Assembly: GCA_012516755.1 (NCBI GenBank)
Contig: JAAYWE010000113.1
Span: forward strand, 1-5,379
DNA from: Treponema sp.
GTDB taxonomy: Bacteria; Spirochaetota; Spirochaetia; Treponematales; Rectinemataceae
Length of the DNA: 5,379 nt
Direction: 5' to 3'
The notes under the pieces were generated by a model. The model searched no databases and was not told where the DNA came from. It saw only the letters and a list, made by a program, of their open reading frames with translations. Of this stretch, positions 1-5,048 are shown one piece after another. How positions within the stretch are numbered: position 1 is the first letter of the stretch; each line of letters begins with the position of its first letter. Both the position numbers and the translations under genes were made by a program.

Positions 1-544
1 CATCCAAGCCAATTTTGAGGGTCACAGGACCAATATTAAACGGATATGCATAGCCTAAGATACCGTTCAGCTGAGTCGCACTTACCAGCTTCGATCCTAA
101 GAGAGAATTGCCAGCTGCAACCTCATCGGAGACTAGAGTTACTCCTATGGCTATCCCTTTCTTACCAACCCAGCCTCCTCCTAGGGAAAGACCCGCACCA
201 AAGCCATTGTTGTTGATTATCCAATCGCCAGCATATCCTAGAATGTCAGAATCAGTAGCACTTCCATCAATGATACTTTTTACGCGCTCCACATTTTGTG
301 TTGTTGGCGCAAGGTAAGCCCAAACACTGAGATCTGTAAGCGTTAGCGAGCTGTTAGCCCCTGCAAATCCCGCTGGGTTTCCAAAGAAGCTCGAATATCC
401 TTGGCTAAAGACGTGGAAAGCGCCACCCATGCCCATAGTTCGAGCATCTTTAGGTGTCACTTCTATGAACTCCAGGGCAGTCTGCGCAGAAGCCATAGCA
501 GTTGCAAGAATCAATAATATAACAATTATCGCTTTTCTTTTCAT
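1..544 (-). CDS. Outer-membrane beta-barrel protein, PorV/UPF0164/FadL-like (3' end cut by window edge)
   Basis: The reading frame opens with ATG at 544 and stays open to the left edge, giving 181 residues of an unfinished protein. Residues 1-21 form a classic signal peptide: MKRK, a hydrophobic run IIVILLILATAM, then a probable cut after ASA or SAQ. Next comes the motif DARTMGMGGAF (33-43) followed by FFGNPAGFAG (53-62). This 'DAR-x-x-GMGGAF ... NPAG' pattern is typical of the PorV/UPF0164/FadL-like outer-membrane families, several of which are known in treponemes. The rest alternates glycine-rich, amphipathic stretches with short polar turns (NNNG near 111, GKKG near 127, FNIG near 169), as expected of beta-hairpins in a barrel. 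AAAGGAG at 552-558 sits 7 nt before the ATG. It follows the lipoprotein gene by 32 nt with no terminator between, so the two are probably co-transcribed. The export and barrel class are well supported. The substrate, if it is a transporter, is not visible. A scaffold or surface role is possible. Confidence 0.8.
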   Translation of the reverse strand, partial: MKRKAIIVILLILATAMASAQTALEFIEVTPKDARTMGMGGAFHVFSQGYSSFFGNPAGFAGANSSLTLTDLSVWAYLAPTTQNVERVKSIIDGSATDSDILGYAGDWIINNNGFGAGLSLGGGWVGKKGIAIGVTLVSDEVAAGNSLLGSKLVSATQLNGILGYAYPFNIGPVTLKIGLD

Positions 545-551
545 ATATTTG

Positions 552-558
552 CTCCTTT
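552..558 (-). promoter_or_regulatory. Ribosome binding site of the outer-membrane protein gene
   Basis: Read on the minus strand the site is AAAGGAG, with 7 nt before the ATG at 544. It fixes that start, which also places the signal peptide at the exact N-terminus. Confidence 0.75.
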
Positions 559-576
559 CTTTCCAGGATCTTGGCT

Positions 577-1416
577 TCAGGTAGACGAGCCTTCGCTGCC
601 CTTCGATTCGCCAAACAGTGTATCTAGATCCATACCGGCGGCTTCGAATAGAGTTGCTAGATTCGAATCATCCTTGAGCGATTCCAAATCTGGTTCTTCT
701 CCAAAATATTGACTCACATTCGCATTTGGATCCACTTTCAAATCCATTACAGCTTTAGCCACCGCTTCGCCAGTGGTATATCCAGCAGCAGGTTCGACAA
801 TGTCTACAAATTTGATTATGGCCGCTGTCTGAGCAATAGTTCCAATATCTAGCCCTTCTGCAGCTGTCTTATCATTTTCATCAATTATTTGCGCAAGCTT
901 GTCGACATCACCGCTAAGCGCTGCAAGCTTGTCTACGAAATCAGCTAGTTTTGTTTCATCGCTTGATAGTTCTTCTGGGAAAATCTTGTCAATTACATCC
1001 GCAGGTTTCACACCCTCTGTTGCTAGAATATCTCCTAAAGCGGAGTTTACATTATTTGCAACAATGTCCGCATCGATACTAGACAATTCAATGTTTATAA
1101 TAAGTGCTTGCGATGCTTGCTTTTCTTCTGTAGTTGCACTAGAAGAATTGACAACTTCGTCAAGTTTTTCTATAACTGCCTTTTTTGCCTGATCGTCTTT
1201 TGCTATTTTCTTGACATAGTCTTGCGATGGTCCATCCCCTGATGTAATCCCAGATTCCTCAATTATGACATCAGCATTTTTCTGAGCAATTTTCTCTGGA
1301 TCCGGCTGGCCAAGATTCATGGTCTTATACACATTGGTTATCATTGCATCACAGCCCGAAAAGAGCAATGCGACTATTATGAGTAACACAAAATATGCAA
1401 CATGTTTCTTTCGCAT
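577..1416 (-). CDS. Acidic helical lipoprotein of unknown function
   Basis: The protein has 279 residues from the ATG at 1416. That start is chosen because AAAAGGAGGT lies 4 nt before it and it places a lipoprotein signal at the N-terminus: MRKKH, hydrophobic VAYFVLLIIVALL, then the lipobox FSGC with the lipidated Cys at 22. Phe at -3 is unusual for Gram-negatives but accepted in spirochaetes. In-frame alternatives at 1440 (ATG) and 1461 (GTG) would only add a charged leader before the signal. The mature part contains no Arg, His, Trp or further Cys. It has about 50 Asp+Glu against about 21 Lys, so it is strongly acidic. It reads as a series of short amphipathic helices (for example around residues 62-85, 93-128 and 150-185 of the precursor), with a Ser/Gly-rich tail GESKGSEGSST. 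I recognise no domain. It is the first gene of a unit with the outer-membrane barrel gene, so a periplasmic or outer-membrane-anchored partner is a reasonable inference. Lipoprotein: confident. Function: unknown. Confidence 0.85.
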   Translation of the reverse strand: MRKKHVAYFVLLIIVALLFSGCDAMITNVYKTMNLGQPDPEKIAQKNADVIIEESGITSGDGPSQDYVKKIAKDDQAKKAVIEKLDEVVNSSSATTEEKQASQALIINIELSSIDADIVANNVNSALGDILATEGVKPADVIDKIFPEELSSDETKLADFVDKLAALSGDVDKLAQIIDENDKTAAEGLDIGTIAQTAAIIKFVDIVEPAAGYTTGEAVAKAVMDLKVDPNANVSQYFGEEPDLESLKDDSNLATLFEAAGMDLDTLFGESKGSEGSST

Positions 1417-1420
1417 AAAT

Positions 1421-1430
1421 ACCTCCTTTT
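1421..1430 (-). promoter_or_regulatory. Strong ribosome binding site that decides the lipoprotein start
   Basis: The minus strand reads AAAAGGAGGT, a near-perfect Shine-Dalgarno site, 4 nt before the ATG at 1416. It argues against the upstream GTG (1461) and ATG (1440), because this site would lie inside those longer frames. Confidence 0.8.
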
Positions 1431-1471
1431 TGTCATTCATGCGATCTCGACTTAACTCCACAACTTGACAA

Positions 1472-1530
1472 CTCTACGTAATATATTCTAGCTCAATTTG
1501 GCAATAAATCAAGAAGCAAAAAACGTAGAG
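1472..1530. repeat. 8-bp inverted repeat flanking the predicted promoter
   Basis: CTCTACGT at 1472-1479 and its exact reverse complement ACGTAGAG at 1523-1530 are separated by 43 bp. The two arms bracket the predicted -35 and -10 elements, with one arm about at the transcription start. The spacing is too long for a terminator hairpin, but it could suit a dimeric regulator pair. In a region this short an 8-bp match can also arise by chance (roughly one in eight by a simple count), so the functional meaning is open. Confidence 0.35.
1485..1512 (-). promoter_or_regulatory. Predicted sigma70-type promoter of the lipoprotein/outer-membrane protein unit
   Basis: On the minus strand, a -35 element TTGATT (1512-1507) and a -10 element TAGAAT (1490-1485) are separated by 16 bp. 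They lie in the AT-rich 143-nt gap between mtaB and the lipoprotein gene. Transcription would start near 1478, leaving a leader of about 60 nt before the ATG at 1416. A second -10-like TATATT overlaps just downstream (1487-1482) but has no -35 at proper spacing. This is a prediction from consensus only. Confidence 0.45.
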
Positions 1531-1559
1531 CCCGAATAAAACTGGTCTTGGAAGCCTTA

Positions 1560-3035
1560 TTATTTTGACGAAATTGTCGCCAGCACATCTATTGCCCCGT
1601 CCGCCAATGCGCTTTCGCCCTTGCTATGCAACACTACCTTGACCGAATCTCCTGCGCGGCCTGGCATTATACTCTGCTCTACCCTCTCCGACGCCTCGAT
1701 CATAGCTTTAAGATAATTCTCTGTGGTACCAATAATTCGCGCAGATGCATAATCAGTAGCCCTATTTTCATCGCCATTATGCTTATCGGCACTGGCTTCA
1801 TGTTCGATAACCATCTCGACCTCATGCCCAAGCCATCGCTCTATATAAGAGCGCTTCCCATGCTTGGCCAGCTCAAGAAGCCTGTCAACGCGCTCGCAGG
1901 CAATTCTTTCTGGGATACGCGGTTTCATGTCTGCAGCGCGCGTACCTTGTCTTGGGCTAAAAGGAAAAGCGTGTATCCAGGCAAAATCGAGCTCAGATAG
2001 CAGGGCTATAGTGTTCTCAAACTCAGACTCCGTCTCTGCAGGGAAGCCGGCTATTATGTCCGCTGCCAGGAAAGGATCGCTTCGGACTGAACGCAGGTTC
2101 TGTACAGCGAACCTAACATCTTGGGCGGAGTATGGTCTTCCCATGCGTCTTAGTGTCTCAGTACAGCCCGATTGCACCGAGAGATGCAAGTGGGGGCGAA
2201 CTCGCGGGTGGGCAAAAGTCGCCAGAAAGGCTTCATCGATGTTCTCAGGCTCATAACTTGAGATCCGAAACCTGATATTGCTCGTCTCTTTTATCATAGA
2301 AGCAAGAATGCCCGCAAAATCCAGCCCTCCCGCTCGATACTGCGCGAGGTTTACGCCTGTAAGAACAACCTCCGCCTTGCCAGCCCTCTCGAGATCGATC
2401 ACGCGGGAGAGTGCATCCTCAACCGGCAAGGATACCGAAGGACCCCTAGCAAGGCACACGCGGCAATATGTGCAGCGGTTATTGCATCCATCTTGAATCT
2501 TGAGTGCTGGACGAGAATGCATAAGGAATCGCTCTGGGTGGAACGCAAAGCGATTGCACAAGGACAGGTCTATTGTATTAGTTTTGCCTGATTCATTCGA
2601 CAGCGCCTCCGATCCTTTGGCCGCAGCTAGAATTTCATCGCGCCATTCTAGTACAGCATGGAAAAGATCGCCGTGGCCTTGCCAATTTGCCAAAAGCCAT
2701 TGGGGAAGCAAAAGAAGCGAGGCTTTCAGGTCTCCCGAAATAACAATGACTCTTTCGTCCAGAAAGGAAAGATCCTCGGAATCCATTTGAGCATAGCAAC
2801 CTGTGGCTATCACTGTAGTGTTACGAACCTTGTGTATGGCGGAGCGGATGTCATGCCGCGCCTTTTGTTCGGCCTTGGATGTCACCGTACAGGTATTTAC
2901 GATATAGAGATCGGCCTCTTCATGAAATGGGACAATCTCTGCGCCCGCATCCAGGAATTTGTCCGCGATGGATTCGGTTTCAAGCTGATTGAGCTTGCAG
3001 CCAAGAGTCTGAAATGCTACCCGTAACATTGCCAT
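1560..3035 (-). CDS. mtaB: tRNA (t6A37) methylthiotransferase MtaB, radical SAM
   Basis: MtaB converts t6A at tRNA position 37 to ms2t6A in the cytoplasm, using two [4Fe-4S] clusters and S-adenosylmethionine. The 491-residue protein shows the family's domain order. The N-terminal MTTase domain has cluster ligands Cys13 (TLGCKLNQLETE), Cys49 (VNTCTV) and Cys80 (ATGCYAQ). The radical SAM domain has CNNRCTYC (Cys184, 188, 191), then LTGVNL (225-230), SVQSGC (286-291) and DIIAGFPAET (326-335). The C-terminal TRAM-like part from about 400 has the GTTENYLKAMIE stretch. The early motif VAFQTLGCK and the TENYLK motif favour MtaB over MiaB or RimO. It is longer than the usual ~430-450 residues: extra sequence lies between Cys80 and Cys184, and a polar insert sits near 412-430. 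The first ATG (3035) is preferred, since GGAG lies 10 nt upstream; Met3 would be too far from it. The gene starts 18 nt after the TPR stop, and its Shine-Dalgarno lies in that gap. It is the last gene of the right-hand cluster. Confidence 0.93.
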   Translation of the reverse strand: MAMLRVAFQTLGCKLNQLETESIADKFLDAGAEIVPFHEEADLYIVNTCTVTSKAEQKARHDIRSAIHKVRNTTVIATGCYAQMDSEDLSFLDERVIVISGDLKASLLLLPQWLLANWQGHGDLFHAVLEWRDEILAAAKGSEALSNESGKTNTIDLSLCNRFAFHPERFLMHSRPALKIQDGCNNRCTYCRVCLARGPSVSLPVEDALSRVIDLERAGKAEVVLTGVNLAQYRAGGLDFAGILASMIKETSNIRFRISSYEPENIDEAFLATFAHPRVRPHLHLSVQSGCTETLRRMGRPYSAQDVRFAVQNLRSVRSDPFLAADIIAGFPAETESEFENTIALLSELDFAWIHAFPFSPRQGTRAADMKPRIPERIACERVDRLLELAKHGKRSYIERWLGHEVEMVIEHEASADKHNGDENRATDYASARIIGTTENYLKAMIEASERVEQSIMPGRAGDSVKVVLHSKGESALADGAIDVLATISSK

Positions 3036-3053
3036 TCGGGAATTTCTCCGCCC

Positions 3054-3734
3054 TCAATCCTCGATCTTCGCCAGCATGCGCGATTTTCCGTTGAGGGCAT
3101 CCTCCAGGTTGGGATTTAGGCTTATGGCTTGCTCGTAGGCCTTGAGCGCAGGAATATAGCGAGCCGTTCTTTCCCTGACCCATCCAAGGCGTGCCCACCA
3201 TCGAGCGTTGCTTGGATTGTACTGCAGAGCCGTGCTGAATGCTATGTCGGCATGATTTAATTTGCTCATGCGCACAAAAAGTTCACCACATAAATAGAAT
3301 GTAAGGGCAGTCTTGCTTCCTTCTGGGAATTTTGCCAGATATTGCTGTAAATTGGCCAGTGCGGCTTCGTTTTCTCCAAGATAATACTGAGCTTCGCCTA
3401 AGGCCTGGGCAAGGCGCGGATCCTTGAACTTAGAATAGCCTTGCTTGGCAATATCCCTGGCTTTTGCATATTCCTTTAAGGCATTTAGACTCCAAGCAAG
3501 GCCTATGAATGCATCTACATCCTGAGGATTCTTCGCGATTGCTTGTGGAGCAAGAAGAGCAACGTCGTTATGCTTTCCTTCTTGGCTCATTCGAAGAAGG
3601 TCCGAGCCCGTCATGCCAGTTGGCACACTTATCGAATAAGATGGCGACTGACCAAATAGTCCGGAAATCCAAATAGATAGAAAGAACATCCCAATAAGGG
3701 CTATCCGCCCAATTCCATTAGCCTGGTATATCAT
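3054..3734 (-). CDS. Exported or membrane-anchored tetratricopeptide repeat protein
   Basis: The protein has 226 residues from the ATG at 3734. The N-terminus MIYQANGIGR is followed by a hydrophobic run of about 18 residues (11-28, ending SGLFG), which is a signal peptide or an uncleaved anchor; residues after it should be periplasmic. From about 73 to 210 there are four consecutive TPR-like units of 34-36 residues. They begin near DVDAFIGLAWSLNAL (72), RLAQALGEAQYYLG (107), ALTFYLCGELF (143) and ARWWARLGWVRERT (177). The last ends in YEQAISLNPN, a textbook TPR helix B. TPRs are protein-binding scaffolds, so no enzymatic role is implied. The ATG overlaps the bactofilin stop as ATGA and lacks a Shine-Dalgarno at usual spacing, which points to translational coupling. 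An in-frame TTG at 3767 would extend it by 11 charged residues and is less likely. The tight link to bactofilin suggests a partner in envelope or cell-shape work; this is inference. Confidence 0.86.
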   Translation of the reverse strand: MIYQANGIGRIALIGMFFLSIWISGLFGQSPSYSISVPTGMTGSDLLRMSQEGKHNDVALLAPQAIAKNPQDVDAFIGLAWSLNALKEYAKARDIAKQGYSKFKDPRLAQALGEAQYYLGENEAALANLQQYLAKFPEGSKTALTFYLCGELFVRMSKLNHADIAFSTALQYNPSNARWWARLGWVRERTARYIPALKAYEQAISLNPNLEDALNGKSRMLAKIED

Positions 3735-4084
3735 GATTTGATAACCGTTGTCCCTTTGAAAACGCAATTTGGCGAAAGATAGATGTCAGGGGCAACCAGG
3801 CACCCTTCTACATGTCCCCAATCGAGCACGGCTATAAGGGAATCTGCGCTTATATCACCATATACCTTCCCGCGGATCACGATTGTGGCAGCATGGATGG
3901 TCGATCGCACCTCAGCCTGCTCGGTGATGTAGAGCTCGGCGCTACAATTGATATTCCCACTCACTTTTCCCTTGATCATGAGGGATTTCGAGGATTCAAT
4001 ATCACCCTCGAATTCTATCTCCGAGCCGAGCACTGTATCGACTTCTTCCTCGTCGACCACGCTGAGTTTTACTTCTTCAGCCAT
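3731..4084 (-). CDS. Bactofilin family protein
   Basis: This is a small cytosolic protein (117 residues) of the bactofilin family. These proteins polymerise without nucleotide into filaments or sheets through a right-handed beta-helix and act as scaffolds in cell shape, wall synthesis or appendage placement. The N-terminal tail MAEEVKLSVVDEEEVDTVLG is short, acidic and disordered-looking. The core starts at SEIEFEGDIESSKSLMIKGK and proceeds in beta-helix rungs: GKVSGNI (39-45), AEVRSTI (57-63), GKVYGDI (72-78) and GHVEGCLVAPDIYL (90-103). The repeated 'G-x-V-x-G-x-I' spacing is the family hallmark. Length is typical or slightly short. The start at 4084 fits the family's N-terminus. A longer in-frame version from 4213 would run through the end of rsmA and add unrelated residues. 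Unusually, no Shine-Dalgarno precedes the ATG. It follows rsmA by 31 nt and overlaps the TPR gene by 4 nt. Family assignment is firm; the precise cellular job is not known. Confidence 0.9.
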   Translation of the reverse strand: MAEEVKLSVVDEEEVDTVLGSEIEFEGDIESSKSLMIKGKVSGNINCSAELYITEQAEVRSTIHAATIVIRGKVYGDISADSLIAVLDWGHVEGCLVAPDIYLSPNCVFKGTTVIKS

Positions 4085-4093
4085 CTTGTCAAT

Positions 4094-4122
4094 ATAATAA
4101 AGATCTAGGCTAATCTCAGCAA
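4094..4122 (-). promoter_or_regulatory. Candidate internal promoter giving a near-leaderless bactofilin mRNA
   Basis: On the minus strand TTGCTG (4122-4117) and TATTAT (4099-4094) are separated by exactly 17 bp. The -10 matches consensus at 5 of 6 positions, the -35 only at 3 of 6. Initiation about 7 nt downstream would fall near 4087, three bases before the bactofilin ATG. That would fit the absence of a Shine-Dalgarno there. AT-rich gaps produce such matches easily, so this is tentative. Confidence 0.28.
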
Positions 4123-5036
4123 GAAGTAGAGGATGCCAGCAAAGCATGCAACTGTCGATAAACTGCAAAAAGCTCATCCGGTGTAAGGACCTCTGCGCGG
4201 ATGGAAGGATCAATTAGCAGCTCTTCCAAGATTGCACGCAATCGAGTATCAATTTCCTCTTCACGCAGAGAAGGAGAGCGCTGCTTCATCCAAAAGCGCA
4301 AGGTATTTCTAAGTGTTTTCCTCCGAGATGAAAAAACCGCACGCACAAAATCGGAAAAATCCTTGCGTTCTGAGGCGGACATCGATTTTTTCTTTGGAAT
4401 AAGCTGAACAACAGAGCTAGTCACTCTTGGCCTTGGCCAAAATGCGCTCGAACCAATATCGAAAAGAATTCGAACATCGCATACCGAGGCACAGAACACG
4501 CTGAGCGAGGAATAATCCTTAGTCCCCGGTCCGGCTACCATTCGCTGTGCAGCTTCTTTTTGAAGGGTAAAAATCATGCGCTGAGGCAGAAATTCCATCT
4601 CAAGAATATACGAAATTATAGCAAACGCAGAATTATATGGTAGATTTCCAAATATGCGCTCAGGTGGCTCCTTCTGCGAGCATAGCGTTTTTAGAACATC
4701 CCCTTTTATAATAGAAAAATTCTCATTTGCAGAAAAAAGACCTTCGAGTACCCTCACAAATCCATAATCGATCTCAAAAGCAGACAGTCGCACCCCTTCA
4801 TCGAGAAGGAGTGTGGTCATTGCTCCAATACCGGGGCCAATCTCCCATACATGCATGCCCTCTTCTACTTCCAATGCTTTTACGATGCGGCTGCGCACCG
4901 AGCGATCTATGAGAAAATTCTGTCCCAAGCGCTTACTGACGGCAAGTCCATTCTGCACTAGAAAAGCCTGAATCGAAGCGGGAGAATCGTAATTTATTTC
5001 ATTTTGGCTCATAGAAATCGTTAAGCCCCCATTCAT
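4116..5036 (-). CDS. rsmA: 16S rRNA (adenine1518/1519-N6) dimethyltransferase RsmA/KsgA
   Basis: RsmA dimethylates two adjacent adenosines in the helix-45 loop of 16S rRNA with S-adenosylmethionine, late in small-subunit assembly. Loss of the enzyme is the classical route to kasugamycin resistance. The 306-residue protein carries all expected motifs in order: LGQNFLID (37-44), the SAM-binding EIGPGIGAMT (65-74), acidic ribose-binding Glu/Asp in AFEID (86-90), GDV (112-114), the catalytic NLPY (131-134), the substrate-side QKEAAQRM (159-166), FWPRPRVTSSVV (199-210) and FSSRRKTLRNTLR (235-247). A C-terminal helical domain ends near LTPDELFAVYRQL. Length is a little above the usual ~270-300, so it is complete. 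The ATG at 5036 has AAGG 5 nt upstream, and Met9 (5012) has a G-run 13 nt upstream; the first is slightly favoured but either could be used. The gene begins 12 nt after the preceding stop, so it is co-transcribed with the membrane-protein gene. Confidence 0.95.
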   Translation of the reverse strand: MNGGLTISMSQNEINYDSPASIQAFLVQNGLAVSKRLGQNFLIDRSVRSRIVKALEVEEGMHVWEIGPGIGAMTTLLLDEGVRLSAFEIDYGFVRVLEGLFSANENFSIIKGDVLKTLCSQKEPPERIFGNLPYNSAFAIISYILEMEFLPQRMIFTLQKEAAQRMVAGPGTKDYSSLSVFCASVCDVRILFDIGSSAFWPRPRVTSSVVQLIPKKKSMSASERKDFSDFVRAVFSSRRKTLRNTLRFWMKQRSPSLREEEIDTRLRAILEELLIDPSIRAEVLTPDELFAVYRQLHALLASSTSC

Positions 5037-5048
5037 TAAGACCTTAGC

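Noticed and set aside
108..317. Plus-strand frame of 69 codons, Pro/Arg-rich
   Set aside because: It is antisense to the outer-membrane protein gene, which has a clear signal peptide and family motif. It has no ribosome binding site.
899..1192. Open frame of 97 codons on the plus strand inside the lipoprotein gene
   Set aside because: It is Ser/Ala-rich low-complexity translation antisense to a gene with a clear signal and ribosome site. It has no ribosome binding site of its own.
1465..1494. Perfect TTGACA on the plus strand in the intergenic gap as a -35 element
   Set aside because: No acceptable -10 lies 16-18 bp downstream, and no plus-strand gene follows. It would only read antisense into mtaB.
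1515..1559. Possible rho-independent terminator after mtaB
   Set aside because: There is a run of six T on the minus strand (1523-1518), but the sequence before it forms no GC-rich stem longer than two or three pairs.
1626..3026. Several overlapping plus-strand open frames (72-130 codons) across the mtaB region
   Set aside because: They are antisense to a gene with complete MtaB motifs, share no domain features and lack credible start sites. Long antisense frames are common opposite conserved coding sequence.
2980..3201. Minus-strand frame of 73 codons spanning the TPR/mtaB junction
   Set aside because: It overlaps both real genes in another frame, and its translation is Gly/Lys/Ser-rich with no structure. 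The TPR and mtaB frames explain this stretch fully.
3735..3767. TTG start giving an 11-residue longer TPR protein
   Set aside because: It would put charged residues before the signal segment, and the ATG at 3734 forms a classic ATGA overlap with the upstream stop.
4085..4213. 43-residue N-terminal extension of bactofilin
   Set aside because: It lies wholly over the 3' end of rsmA plus the 31-nt gap and does not resemble a bactofilin tail. The ATG at 4084 begins exactly at the family-like MAEEVKLS.
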